Source of the DNA: Pseudanabaena cinerea FACHB-1277
GTDB taxonomy: Bacteria > Cyanobacteriota > Cyanobacteriia > Pseudanabaenales > Pseudanabaenaceae
Direction of reading: 5' to 3'
Length of the DNA: 42,500 nucleotides
Assembly: GCF_014696345.1 (NCBI RefSeq)
Contig: NZ_JACJPY010000001.1
Span: 1-42,500, forward strand
The translations under genes and the position numbers were made by a program. This document shows, piece after piece, positions 18,792-26,800 of this stretch. Below the pieces are notes generated by a model, which saw nothing but the letters and a program-made list of their open reading frames with translations, searched no databases and had not been told where the DNA came from. Each line of letters begins with the position of its first letter. The stretch's first letter is position 1.

Positions 18792-18890
18792 AAATAACCT
18801 CTTCTTATACAAACGGGTAGTACTTTAGACATAGTAAGACTTAGGTAGTTAGACTCGATTAGGTATAACCAGACTTGAGCTAGGTCTAAT

Positions 18891-18931
18891 TTAGATCAAT
18901 TAGATCTTTAAATAGATCGTTAAATTAGATC
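18891..18931. repeat. Iterated TTAGATC motif between psbO and a divergent gene
   Basis: TTAGATC at 18891-18897, 18900-18906 and 18925-18931, plus ATAGATC at 18912-18918: four units at 9-13 base spacing. Related TTAGAC/TTAGG strings extend left to 18841. Possibly a multi-site operator for the divergent psbO promoter. Confidence 0.45.
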
Positions 18932-18966
18932 GATCATCAATATTATCGCGCACGAGGGCAATTAGC

Positions 18967-19299
18967 TTGGCACAAACTGAAATCCAATCACAGAGAGAAT
19001 CGCAACAAGTCAGTGACTTATTGGCAATTGATGAACTGTGCGATCAGCTATGGCAGATTGCTCAAAACCATAAAGACAATCCCCATGAGCTTTTGAGTAT
19101 TTTGCGTACCTTAGAAAAAGTCCACAAAGACATCAGGGATGATCTATTTCAACCCGCCTTACCAATCAGCCGTCACGAGTTGTTTAATTTACTTCGAGAT
19201 ATAGAAACCAACGGTGGATGGCCGCATATCTACCGCATGAAAATCAATGAAATTTGTCGTTATTTAGAACAAACAGAAGAAACATCTAAGCCCCAGTAA
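18967..19299 (+). CDS. Small helical conserved-looking protein, unknown
   Basis: 110 residues, soluble, not recognised. It is mostly helical with acidic segments: LLAIDELCDQLWQIAQNH, LLSILRTLEKVHKDIRDDLF, ISRHELFNLLRDIETNGGWP. No enzymatic motif. The only plausible start is TTG at 18967 (GAGGGCAATTAGC upstream has a GAGG site at about 12 bases), so the N-terminus is uncertain. It is divergent from psbO and shares the spacer with the TTAGATC iterations. Confidence 0.6.
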   Translation: MAQTEIQSQRESQQVSDLLAIDELCDQLWQIAQNHKDNPHELLSILRTLEKVHKDIRDDLFQPALPISRHELFNLLRDIETNGGWPHIYRMKINEICRYLEQTEETSKPQ

Positions 19300-19412
19300 C
19301 ACCAAGCCCCGATTGACTGACAAATCTCGCCCGAAGGCGGGCAGGCTGTCCGCGCTACAGGGATTTTGAATTTGCAGGTCAGATATCTTGCCTGACGTTT
19401 ACTGGATTATTT

Positions 19413-19455
19413 CCCAAACGAGTTTGCGGTGCATGGCGCAGCAAACTCGTTTGGG
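19413..19455 (-). terminator. Hairpin downstream of petG
   Basis: Perfect 15-pair stem CCCAAACGAGTTTGC / GCAAACTCGTTTGGG (19413-19427 with 19441-19455), 13-base loop, 12 bases after the petG stop. The U-tract on the minus strand is poor (AAATAATCC), so it may act as a 3' stabiliser as much as a terminator. Confidence 0.6.
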
Positions 19456-19467
19456 GCAAATATCTCA

Positions 19468-19566
19468 CTAGACCCTGCGATATTGCTGATAAGCAGCAAA
19501 AAACAAACCGCCTAAAGTAATGAAGATAAGACCGAGGCAAATGCCTGACAAAATTGGTTCTACCAT
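19468..19566 (-). CDS. petG: Cytochrome b6f complex subunit PetG
   Basis: A 32-residue single-helix protein reading [18 protein letters not shown], then [14 protein letters not shown]. This is nearly the textbook PetG sequence ([18 protein letters not shown] in relatives). PetG is a small peripheral helix needed for assembly and stability of the b6f complex in the thylakoid. No Shine-Dalgarno is visible (AATTTTTTT before the ATG). It follows the SGNH-like gene by 183 bases on the same strand and is probably expressed from its own promoter. Confidence 0.95.
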   Translation of the reverse strand: MVEPILSGICLGLIFITLGGLFFAAYQQYRRV

Positions 19567-19749
19567 AAAAAAATTATTGAAACTATTGCAAAGGATGAAA
19601 ATGGATACTGCCAATAGCTTACCAAAGAAACGGGTTAACTAACTCCATGCTTCTAAGTCAGACCTATGGCAGTTGCCGATCAAAAAACATAAGGTTGCCG
19701 CTAGGTTTTACACAAGAATACGGCATAGCCATTTCCTTGTTTGGGACGA

Positions 19750-21120
19750 TTAGCTTAATGGGCGTTGGGGAGGCACAGCTTCAGGGTTTAGAGGGTTTGG
19801 CGCTGGTTGTACTAAAAATAGCTGTTCGAGATTGTCATAAAGCCGTTTTGCCACTAGATCATTAGCCACTTCAGTTAAATGAATGGGATCAATAAATGCC
19901 TGTTGCTTACTGTCTTGAAACAACTGATAGAAATTAAGAAATTTAGTCGCACCTAACTTGCCATTGAGCGACTGATTCGCCAATTGATAGGACGCGATCG
20001 CGCGATCGCGATAGTCATTCCCCAATGCTTGCAAGATATTTTCTTCATCAGTTGTCAAAGACTTCAGCTTACCCGTAATTTCTGGCTGCAAGACCAAGAT
20101 CATAGGAATATTATTCGCCAGTTTTGCCATTTGCTGAACATTTACCAAATAACGATTAAGTCTGGCTTGAGATTCATTAGCATCCTTGCTTAGCTGATCA
20201 GCGCTAAAAACTTGATAGTCAGAACTAAATGTAGTCACACTGGCGGGCGCAACCCACTTTTGCCAAGCTTTGACTAAATACAAGGAGTTAAGCCAATTAC
20301 TAAATTGCTGCCCTTGGTGCTGACGATATTGGGCAATGGGATCACGCAACAGTTGATCAATATTACCGATTTCTTTGGCAACCTGATTGCTAGGCGATCG
20401 CATATCTTCATAGCCATCCAAAACCACTAATGCATTAGGACTATAAGCCATGACGCGATGGGCAAGCAAAGCCAACTCATTGCCCGAAGCATAACCAGGC
20501 ACCGCCGCCGCAATTACCCGATAGCTGCCATCCCGAATGCGCGGCGGCAAAGCTTGCATTGACTCAATTTGATCGGCAAAATAGGGGGTCTCCTTGGGCT
20601 TAAATCTTTCGGGGTTACTGTTTTGAGCGCGAACTCGATCATTTAGCAATTTTTCGATCTTAAATGCCAAAGCCTTTTGATTCTGCTCCGCCATATTCGT
20701 AAAGGCAGTTGATCCTCCCATCAAAAATACTCGAATCTCATTGGCAGGCTTATCCAATGGTACAGCCGAATCTTGACGGAACCCTTGAGCATTCACCTGC
20801 CAAAATTCACTATTCTGATCAGGCAATAGCTCATAGCCCAGCAAAGGGCTACGCCGCACCCGCAATTTGCCTGCATCGGGTAGCCCTGGATAATTATTAC
20901 CATTGCTATCCTGCAATCTAAAGGCATAGGACTGGGCGATCGCAATAGTCTTGTTAGGAGTTAACTGATTGACTCCCCCTGTTGCCAATACCGCCCCTCG
21001 TGCAATCAACTCCGCCATCAGCACCAATAATGGCAAAGCAATTACAACAATTAACAAAGTATTTCGCAACCAAGATTTACGCTTGGCTTGCCAAGAGGGA
21101 GTATATCGGTATTTACGCAT
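19750..21120 (-). CDS. Membrane-anchored SGNH/GDSL-hydrolase-like protein
   Basis: 456 residues. A basic head and one transmembrane helix (about 19-40) anchor the protein facing the periplasm. The SGNH fold is suggested by VFLMGGST (S137, block I nucleophile), VIAAAVPGYASGNE (block II Gly), VLDGYEDM (block III) and DPIHL (D411/H414, block V). Such proteins act as esterases or O-acetyl transferases or hydrolases on cell-envelope polymers; the substrate here is unknown. The C-terminal 20 residues are Pro-rich. Transcription is leftward toward petG. Confidence 0.75.
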   Translation of the reverse strand: MRKYRYTPSWQAKRKSWLRNTLLIVVIALPLLVLMAELIARGAVLATGGVNQLTPNKTIAIAQSYAFRLQDSNGNNYPGLPDAGKLRVRRSPLLGYELLPDQNSEFWQVNAQGFRQDSAVPLDKPANEIRVFLMGGSTAFTNMAEQNQKALAFKIEKLLNDRVRAQNSNPERFKPKETPYFADQIESMQALPPRIRDGSYRVIAAAVPGYASGNELALLAHRVMAYSPNALVVLDGYEDMRSPSNQVAKEIGNIDQLLRDPIAQYRQHQGQQFSNWLNSLYLVKAWQKWVAPASVTTFSSDYQVFSADQLSKDANESQARLNRYLVNVQQMAKLANNIPMILVLQPEITGKLKSLTTDEENILQALGNDYRDRAIASYQLANQSLNGKLGATKFLNFYQLFQDSKQQAFIDPIHLTEVANDLVAKRLYDNLEQLFLVQPAPNPLNPEAVPPQRPLS

Positions 21121-21201
21121 GACAGGACTATATTTGTGGGTTTTTACAGGAATAAATCAAGAAAAACAAGAAGGCTTGAAAAATTAGCTTCTTCAGCCAA
21201 C

Positions 21202-21600
21202 TTAAATTTTTTCACTATTTTTAAGTTGAATTAATTCAATTTTGTAACCATCAGGATCTTCGACAAAAGCAATTTCCGTAGTACCATGCTTCATCGGACC
21301 TGGCTCACGACTAATCTTGCCACCTTTAGCACGGATTGCATCACAGGCAGCATAAATATTTTCCATACCTAAAGCAATATGCCCATAACCAGTACCGATT
21401 TCGTAAGCATCGGTATCCCAATTGTGGGTTAGCTCAATTACAGCTTGGCTCGATTCATCACCATATCCCACAAAAGCTAAAGTAAATCGCCCCGCAGGAT
21501 AGTCCTTGCGCCGTAGCAACTGCATTCCCAGCACATTAGTATAAAAATCAAGCGATCGCTCTAGTTCTCCGACCCGCAGCATTGTATGTAAGATCCGCAT
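21202..21600 (-). CDS. gloA: Lactoylglutathione lyase (glyoxalase I)
   Basis: 132 residues. It isomerises the methylglyoxal-glutathione hemithioacetal to S-lactoylglutathione. All four metal ligands of the bacterial Ni-type enzyme are at their standard numbers: H5 (ILHTMLRV), E56 (AVIELTHNW), H74 (GYGHIAL) and E122 (GYKIELIQ). Length is typical of the E. coli-type enzyme. Cytoplasmic. It starts 52 bases after the stop of the DUF3531 gene on the same strand. Confidence 0.95.
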   Translation of the reverse strand: MRILHTMLRVGELERSLDFYTNVLGMQLLRRKDYPAGRFTLAFVGYGDESSQAVIELTHNWDTDAYEIGTGYGHIALGMENIYAACDAIRAKGGKISREPGPMKHGTTEIAFVEDPDGYKIELIQLKNSEKI

Positions 21601-21657
21601 ATTTGACCTCCACCTATAAATTTCTTAGACATGATGCCTTTGCACCACACTTAACTA

Positions 21658-22107
21658 TTATCGGTCATAGTCTTCATCATCCAAACTTTTTGGCTCCACT
21701 AACCAATCAGAATTTTGCCCACCAATAATTAGTTCATTAATAGCAACATACTCCCGATCAAACTGCCGCATCGCATTTACCAACGTATCAATGGCGATCG
21801 CATCCGATGTCCCCAAGTCCACCCAAATTCTTGCCCATTGATTCTCATACTCTATATCCGCCATATTGTGCATCACCGACATCATTTCATCTTCCGCCGC
21901 CTGATTGTCATAATCAAAATAGCTCACATCCACCCCCGTCTCCTGCACCTGCATATTGCAAGCATTAAAACCACCCAACTTACCCAGCAAAAACCAAGAA
22001 TTAAATACCTCCTCCAACAATTGTTTCTCCGACTGCGAAGGAACCTCGCTAAACTCTATCCAAATCCACAGATCAAACCAGTCACATTCGCGAAATCTAA
22101 CTTCCAT
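21658..22107 (-). CDS. DUF3531 family protein
   Basis: 149 residues. The pattern VRFRECDWFDLWIWIEFS, VPSQSEKQLLEEVFNSWFLL, GKLGGFNACNMQVQETGVD and VDLGTSDAIAIDTLVNAMR is the DUF3531 signature, a family I recall from cyanobacteria and plant chloroplasts; function unknown. No membrane segment. The last 25 residues are acidic. A dispersed-repeat tail (22145-22158) stands 38 bases upstream of the ATG and points into the gene. Confidence 0.82.
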   Translation of the reverse strand: MEVRFRECDWFDLWIWIEFSEVPSQSEKQLLEEVFNSWFLLGKLGGFNACNMQVQETGVDVSYFDYDNQAAEDEMMSVMHNMADIEYENQWARIWVDLGTSDAIAIDTLVNAMRQFDREYVAINELIIGGQNSDWLVEPKSLDDEDYDR

Positions 22108-22248
22108 GGGGCTTCTGACAAAATAGACATGAGTACAAAATCAATTTACAGCGCTTTGTAGTGAAATGCTAATAAATTTTGACAAAAACATAGACATTAA
22201 ATCATCAATGCTCTAACATAGATGATCGCGACTTTTTTGGCATTCCTT

Positions 22249-22611
22249 ATGAACGCTGTTGAAATCATCCGCTCCATTGAAGCTGAGTACATCAAAACGG
22301 ATCTCCCCAAAATCTATGTGGGAGACACTGTGAAGGTTGGCGTTAGGATCAAAGAGGGCGGCAAAGAACGTACCCAGCCATACGAAGGCGTAATCATTGC
22401 TATGCGTGGTTCTGGCATTAACTCCGTCATTACCGTGCGTCGAGTATTTCAAGGAGTAGGAGTTGAGCGAGCCTTCTTGCTACATTCTCCGCAAATTGAG
22501 AGCATCAAAGTGATTCGTCGTGGCAAAGTACGTCGCTCCAAGCTCTATTATCTACGCGACCTAGTTGGTAAAGCAACTCGCCTCAAACAAAGATTTGATC
22601 GTCCTCTGTAA
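22249..22611 (+). CDS. rplS: Ribosomal protein L19
   Basis: 120 residues from ATG 22249, which gives the usual cyanobacterial start [20 protein letters not shown]. An earlier ATG at 22222 would add nine hydrophobic residues foreign to L19. The body [40 protein letters not shown] and [16 protein letters not shown]-type C-terminus is canonical. L19 sits at the 30S-50S interface. It leads the tRNA-Trp-secE-nusG-rplKAJL block. Confidence 0.95.
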   Translation: MNAVEIIRSIEAEYIKTDLPKIYVGDTVKVGVRIKEGGKERTQPYEGVIIAMRGSGINSVITVRRVFQGVGVERAFLLHSPQIESIKVIRRGKVRRSKLYYLRDLVGKATRLKQRFDRPL

Positions 22612-22750
22612 AGCCAATTTGTTTTATGGCCATTTTATGGTTATACTAAATGCTAAGCGGTATCAATTAATCATGACGAATGTTTAAACACATTCCAATA
22701 TGTAGTTGATCCAAAATACAGGTTTGATTCAAAATCTTGTTTAGCCGCGT

Positions 22751-22823
22751 GCGTCCTTAGTTCAGTTGGTAGAACGCAGGTCTCCAAAACCTGATGTCGG
22801 AGGTTCGAGTCCTCCAGGGCGCG
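22751..22823 (+). tRNA. trnW: tRNA-Trp (CCA)
   Basis: 73 bases. Acceptor stem GCGTCCT pairs with AGGGCGC (one T-G), discriminator G. The anticodon stem CAGGT/ACCTG holds loop CTCCAAA, anticodon CCA. The T arm GGAGG-TTCGAGT-CCTCC is perfect. The 3' CCA is not encoded. Location just before secE is common in cyanobacteria. Confidence 0.96.
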
Positions 22824-22926
22824 CTTCACCAAATCTAGAAATCTAGGTTTCACTTTACATTTACCGATAACCTAAAAGTAACTGCATTCACTATAGATCT
22901 GCAAAGGGATTGCAAGAGTTGCCACT

Positions 22927-23178
22927 ATGACAAAGAACGAACTGAAAGAGCAACCAAAGGAAATAAACAAGTCTGAATCAGATCAAAAACCTGATTCGGC
23001 TGGAGTGACCAAGTTGCTTGCTGAATCCAAAGCTGAATTTGGCAAAATTGTCTGGCCCACCCGCCAACAATTAATTAGTGAATCGGCATCGGTGCTTTTG
23101 ATGATTGTGGCTGTAGCTACCTTTGTGTATCTGATTGATGCTTTATTTAAGGCGATCGCATTGCAGGTGTTTCAATAA
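22927..23178 (+). CDS. secE: Preprotein translocase subunit SecE
   Basis: 83 residues: a charged hydrophilic N-terminal arm (1-30), the amphipathic SecE motif FGKIVWPTRQQLISES, and one transmembrane helix (about 55-78, VLLMIVAVATFVYLIDALF). It is the short, single-helix form usual in cyanobacteria. SecE clamps SecY in the translocon. Its TAA overlaps the nusG ATG by one base (TAATG), implying translational coupling. Confidence 0.95.
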   Translation: MTKNELKEQPKEINKSESDQKPDSAGVTKLLAESKAEFGKIVWPTRQQLISESASVLLMIVAVATFVYLIDALFKAIALQVFQ

Positions 23179-23816
23179 TGTTTACCGATGATGACCAACT
23201 ACTGAGCGATGAGCGATCGGAGGTACTATTTCAATGGTATGCCGTGCAAATTGCTTCAGGTTGTGAAAAAAAGGTTAAATCAAGCCTAGAACAACGCATC
23301 AAAACCCTTGATGTTGAGGACAGGATTAAGCAAATTGAGATACCTCAAACACCAACAGTAAAGCTTCGGAAAGACGGCACTAGGCTCAACTCTGAAGAAA
23401 AAATCTTTCCAGGCTATGTACTAATCCAGATTAAGACTGTCAGAAACGAAATCGGGCAGTTAGAGGTCGATGATGATGCTTGGTTAGCCGTGAAGAGTAC
23501 TCCTCACGTCATTAACTTTGTAGGTACAGAGCAGAAGCGCCACTATGGTCGTGGTCGTGGTCACGTCAAGCCTCGTCCTCTATCTGAAAAAGAAGTTGAA
23601 AGGATCTTCCGTGTCACCATCGAACAGGAGCCAGTTTTAAAAATCAACATGGCTCAAGGCGATAAAATCAAGGTGTTAAACGGACCATTCAAGGACTTTG
23701 AGGGAGAAGTGGTCGAAGTTAGTCCAGAGCGTAGTAAGCTCAAGGCTTTGCTATCAATTTTTGGACGAGATACTCCCGTTGAGCTAGAGTTCAATCAAGT
23801 ACAAAAGCAAAATTAA
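23178..23816 (+). CDS. nusG: Transcription termination/antitermination protein NusG
   Basis: 212 residues. NGN domain with WYAVQIASGCEKKVKSSLEQ and IFPGYVLIQ, and the RNA-polymerase-binding region around TPHVINFVGT. A C-terminal KOW domain follows, with MAQGDKIKVLNGPFKDFEGE. The N-terminal 15 residues (FTDDDQLLSDERSE) are an acidic extension. Coupled to secE by a one-base overlap; rplK follows 113 bases later. Confidence 0.96.
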   Translation: MFTDDDQLLSDERSEVLFQWYAVQIASGCEKKVKSSLEQRIKTLDVEDRIKQIEIPQTPTVKLRKDGTRLNSEEKIFPGYVLIQIKTVRNEIGQLEVDDDAWLAVKSTPHVINFVGTEQKRHYGRGRGHVKPRPLSEKEVERIFRVTIEQEPVLKINMAQGDKIKVLNGPFKDFEGEVVEVSPERSKLKALLSIFGRDTPVELEFNQVQKQN

Positions 23817-23929
23817 ACTCAACTCAAAAACCTATGTGGTGAATGAGTTAAGCTTGAACATCAACGTAAATTGGTCATTAAAATTCGTAATTATTTCTGA
23901 GTAGCTATTAAAAATGGCTAGGTAAAACC

Positions 23930-24355
23930 ATGGCTAAAAAAGTTACAGCAATTATTAAGTTAGCACTCAATGCTGGCAAGGCAACCCCAACCCCACCCGT
24001 TGGTCCCGCCCTCGGTCAGCATGGTGTAAACATCATGATGTTTTGTAAGGAATATAATGCCCGTACTGCTGACCAAGCTGGTATGGTCATTCCTGTAGAG
24101 ATATCGGTATATGAAGATCGTAGTTTTACCTTCGTTCTTAAGACACCTCCTGCATCGGTTCTAATCCAAAAAGCGGCAGGTATTACTTCAGGTTCCGCAG
24201 AGCCGAACCGTAAGAAAGTTGGGTCAATTACTAGGGATCAGTTACGTCAGATTGCTGAAACCAAAATGCCTGATATCAATGCCAATGATATTGATGCGGC
24301 AATGAAGATTATTGAAGGTACAGCTAAGAACATGGGCGTGACTATCGCTGCTTAA
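23930..24355 (+). CDS. rplK: Ribosomal protein L11
   Basis: 141 residues, standard length. [40 protein letters not shown] and the C-terminal RNA-binding domain [20 protein letters not shown], with [20 protein letters not shown], are canonical. It binds the GTPase-associated 23S region with L10. It shares an operon with rplA. Confidence 0.97.
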   Translation: MAKKVTAIIKLALNAGKATPTPPVGPALGQHGVNIMMFCKEYNARTADQAGMVIPVEISVYEDRSFTFVLKTPPASVLIQKAAGITSGSAEPNRKKVGSITRDQLRQIAETKMPDINANDIDAAMKIIEGTAKNMGVTIAA

Positions 24356-24407
24356 GTTTTTAATGCAACTTCAAATAATTTCCCAGTAAATTCTGACAAA
24401 TATCAAG

Positions 24408-24436
24408 CAAACTTCCAACAAACTTCCAACAAACTT
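24408..24436. repeat. Short tandem repeat between rplK and rplA
   Basis: CAAACTTCCAA twice, then CAAACTT: an 11-base unit repeated about 2.6 times in the rplK-rplA spacer. Significance unknown. Confidence 0.7.
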
Positions 24437-24486
24437 TAATTTGGGGGAGGAAATAGTTTTTCCGATCGCACCCCATAGGAGTAATC

Positions 24487-25200
24487 ATGGCTAAAAAAAT
24501 ATCAAAACGACTCAGAGAAGCACAAAGCAAGGTTGAAGAGCGTGCCTATGCTCCCCTTGAGGCTCTAGAGTTAGTAAAGGCAACGGCAACGGCTAAGTTT
24601 CCTGAATCCGTAGAAGCCCATGTTAGGCTGGGTATTGATCCTAAATATGCAGATCAACAGTTGCGGACGACTGTAACCCTACCTAAGGGGACTGGACAGA
24701 CCATTCGCGTTGCTGTTATCGCCCGTGGTGAAAAGGTGGCTGAAGCAACTGCTGCTGGTGCAGACATTGCAGGTTCTGAGGAATTGATCGATGAAATCAG
24801 CAAAGGTCGCATGGACTTTGACTTGCTAATTGCGACTCCTGACATGATGCCCCAAGTGGCAAAGCTCGGTAAGTTGCTAGGACCTAGAGGCTTGATGCCT
24901 TCGCCCAAGGGTGGTACGGTAACTACTGATTTAGGTGGTGCAATTAATGAGTTCAAAGCTGGTAAGCTAGAATTCCGTGCTGATCGTACTGGGATCGTGC
25001 ATATCCTATTTGGGAAAGCATCTTTTTCTGCCGATGACTTACTTGCTAACCTCAAAGCTTTGCAAGAAACCGTAGATCGTAACCGTCCATCGGGCGCTAA
25101 GGGTCGCTATTGGCGGTCAGTCTATGTATCTGCAACTATGGGACCCGCGATCGAGGTTGATGTAAACGCCTTACGCGATCTCAAGTTGACAGAAGCTTAG
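24487..25200 (+). CDS. rplA: Ribosomal protein L1
   Basis: 237 residues. [20 protein letters not shown] opens the bacterial L1; [40 protein letters not shown] and the L1-type C-terminal [20 protein letters not shown] are all present. It binds the 23S L1 stalk and in many bacteria represses its own operon. The ATG follows CATAGGAGTAATC, a good ribosome site. Confidence 0.97.
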   Translation: MAKKISKRLREAQSKVEERAYAPLEALELVKATATAKFPESVEAHVRLGIDPKYADQQLRTTVTLPKGTGQTIRVAVIARGEKVAEATAAGADIAGSEELIDEISKGRMDFDLLIATPDMMPQVAKLGKLLGPRGLMPSPKGGTVTTDLGGAINEFKAGKLEFRADRTGIVHILFGKASFSADDLLANLKALQETVDRNRPSGAKGRYWRSVYVSATMGPAIEVDVNALRDLKLTEA

Positions 25201-25289
25201 TCCCTCTTAGTTCATAAGTGGGCGGCACAAAGGTTTTAAAGTTCGTTTTTAAAAGCTAAGTTAGATGGTTGTAAGAGCCTAGAGAATCA

Positions 25290-25421
25290 AAATTTCCACA
25301 ACTAAATAGCTCCAAAGACAGCAGGTGCTAATGGCTTAAATTCCTGCCGAGGTGACTTTCAAGAGATTTTCTTTTTTGAATATCTTTTATGCCTCGGTCT
25401 GTGAAAGAACGAGGCTTTTTT
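25290..25421 (+). ncRNA. Ribosomal protein L10 leader with attenuator
   Basis: Upstream of rplJ. It holds the typical L10-leader core CCAAAGACAGCAGGTGC ... TTCCTGCCGAGGTGA (about 25312-25355). The terminator is GCCTCG (25391-25396) paired with CGAGGC (25410-25415), extended by TCT/AGA inside, then TTTTTT (25416-25421). CCTCGG (25392-25397) can pair instead with CCGAGG (25347-25352) in the core, giving an antiterminator. So excess L10(L7/L12) binding the core would free the terminator and shut off rplJ-rplL. The Rfam family is L10_leader by recollection. Confidence 0.85.
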
Positions 25422-25446
25422 AATGACTTTAAAATTCGCAAATCTC

Positions 25447-25480
25447 GAAATCAGTCGAAGAAATTGCATCGACTGATTTC
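25447..25480 (+). other. Second hairpin in the rplJ leader
   Basis: Perfect 12-pair stem GAAATCAGTCGA / TCGACTGATTTC (25447-25458 with 25469-25480), 10-base loop, between the L10 attenuator and the rplJ ribosome site (GAGAGGTGAAC). No U-tract follows, so it is not a terminator; RNA processing or stability is possible. Confidence 0.6.
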
Positions 25481-25520
25481 CAAAAAATAATCACTCTAAT
25501 CACAGAGAGGTGAACAATAT

Positions 25521-26048
25521 ATGGGTAAGACCCTAGAGCAGAAAAAAGTATTAGTCGGAGAAATGGCTGAAGAGTTTCAAGGAACTCAGATGGTCATGGT
25601 GATCGATTACGCAACCTTGTCGGTGGCAGAGATCACGAAGCTCCGTCGATCGCTCCGTGCCTGCGGCGCGGTATGCAGAACTACCAAAAACACCTTGATG
25701 AAAAAGGCGATTGCCGATGTACCAGAATGGCAGCCCCTATCAGGCTTTCTCACTGGCCCATCAGCCTGCCTATTTGTCAAAGATGATATTGGCGGCGCAT
25801 TGAAGGCTTATCAAGCTTTTCAAAAGGAATCTAAGAAGACCGAACTGCGCGGCGGTGTCCTAGAAGGTCGGGCTTTAAGCCCTCAAGACTTGCAGGCGAT
25901 CGCCGACTTACCGCCTAAGGAAGTACTGATCGCCCAAATTGCGGGTGCAATCAATGCTGTCACCGCCAAAATTGCGATCGGCATCAAAGAAGTACCGCAG
26001 TCTATGGGACGCGCTATCAAGGCTGTTTCCGAAAAAGAAGCTGCTTAA
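25521..26048 (+). CDS. rplJ: Ribosomal protein L10
   Basis: 175 residues. GKTLEQKKVLVGEMAEEFQG, then VMVIDYATLSVAEITKLRRS and RTTKNTLMKKAI are canonical, with a C-terminal helix for L7/L12 dimers (VTAKIAIGIKEVPQSMGRAI). It forms the stalk base and is the likely repressor acting on its own leader upstream. Confidence 0.97.
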   Translation: MGKTLEQKKVLVGEMAEEFQGTQMVMVIDYATLSVAEITKLRRSLRACGAVCRTTKNTLMKKAIADVPEWQPLSGFLTGPSACLFVKDDIGGALKAYQAFQKESKKTELRGGVLEGRALSPQDLQAIADLPPKEVLIAQIAGAINAVTAKIAIGIKEVPQSMGRAIKAVSEKEAA

Positions 26049-26058
26049 GTTTGGGTTG

Positions 26059-26142
26059 TTAGCTACTAGCGTTTAGCTGTTAGCTATGCAACCTATGAAA
26101 GTCCAAAAAGCTAATAGCTAATCGCTAATAGCCAAAAGCTAA
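26059..26142. repeat. TTAGCTA-type short repeats forming an imperfect hairpin between rplJ and rplL
   Basis: Left arm about 26059-26087 has TTAGCTA-like units (TTAGCTACTAGCGTTTAGCT, GTTAGCTA); right arm about 26109-26142 has the complement (CTAATAGCTAATCGCTAATA). They can fold into a long imperfect stem. Such TAGCTAA heptad strings recur in cyanobacterial spacers. Here it may adjust the rplJ:rplL ratio. Confidence 0.6.
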
Positions 26143-26179
26143 AGAACATCAACCACTAAATTAACTAAAGAGAAAAACT

Positions 26180-26572
26180 ATGTCTGAAAAAATTGCTCAA
26201 ATCATTGAATTGCTTAAAGCTTTGAGCCTTCTTGAAGCTTCTGAGTTGGTCAAGGCGATCGAAGAAACCTTTGGCGTTTCGGCTGCGGCTCCTGTGGGCG
26301 GAATGATGATGGCTGCTCCTGCTGGCGCTGCGGCGGCGGTTGAAGAAGTTGAAGAGAAGACTGCTTTCGACTTGGTGCTTGACGAAGTTCCTGCTGACAA
26401 GAAGATTGCCGTCTTGAAGATCGTTCGCGAAATCACTGGCTTGGGCTTGAAGGATGCGAAGGAAATGGTTGAATCTGCTCCTAAAACTGTCAAGGAAGGT
26501 ATGCCTAAAGCTGATGCTGAAGCCGCCCAAAAACAAATCGCTGAAGCTGGTGGTAAGGCTTCTGTCAAGTAA
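26180..26572 (+). CDS. rplL: Ribosomal protein L7/L12
   Basis: 130 residues. N-terminal dimerisation helices ([20 protein letters not shown]), an Ala/Gly/Met hinge, and the C-terminal factor-binding domain [40 protein letters not shown]. It recruits elongation factors at the stalk. The last gene of the ribosomal block; two tandem terminators follow. Confidence 0.97.
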   Translation: MSEKIAQIIELLKALSLLEASELVKAIEETFGVSAAAPVGGMMMAAPAGAAAAVEEVEEKTAFDLVLDEVPADKKIAVLKIVREITGLGLKDAKEMVESAPKTVKEGMPKADAEAAQKQIAEAGGKASVK

Positions 26573-26601
26573 CTACTTAACGGTTGTCTAGCTCTAAACA
26601 C

Positions 26602-26716
26602 TAAATAAACTTAGAAAAGGAAGGGGTAAATCTAATTAATGCTCCTTTCTTTTCTGTAAGGAAGGGGTAAATCTAATTAATGCTCCTTTCTTTTCTGTTT
26701 TGAGTATGCTTTGTTA
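26602..26716 (+). terminator. Tandem rplL terminators; left direct repeat of the RM cassette
   Basis: The first hairpin AGAAAAGGAAGG (26613-26624) pairs with CCTTTCTTTTCT (26644-26655, one G·U). A 41-base unit (26617-26657) is repeated exactly at 26658-26698, giving a second, shorter hairpin. The whole segment, with TTTGAGTATGCTTT after it, recurs once at 28933-29005, behind the RM genes. Confidence 0.8.
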
Positions 26717-26800
26717 TTTTTTTCAGTGATCGCAGCGCTAACCATAGTTTTCACGGGGCTAATTTGTCCTAGTTACTAAGTTATACAAAACATAGAGATT

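Noticed and set aside
18792-18812. psbO start at TTG 18812
   Set aside because: AGAGG is correctly spaced for ATG 18791, and the extra residues do not fit a signal peptide.
19647-19865. Plus-strand frame over the end of the SGNH-like gene
   Set aside because: No recognisable protein; the minus-strand gene explains most of the region and the rest is the petG upstream spacer.
22222-22248. rplS start at ATG 22222
   Set aside because: It adds nine hydrophobic residues; L19 of relatives begins with the [12 protein letters not shown] string at 22249.
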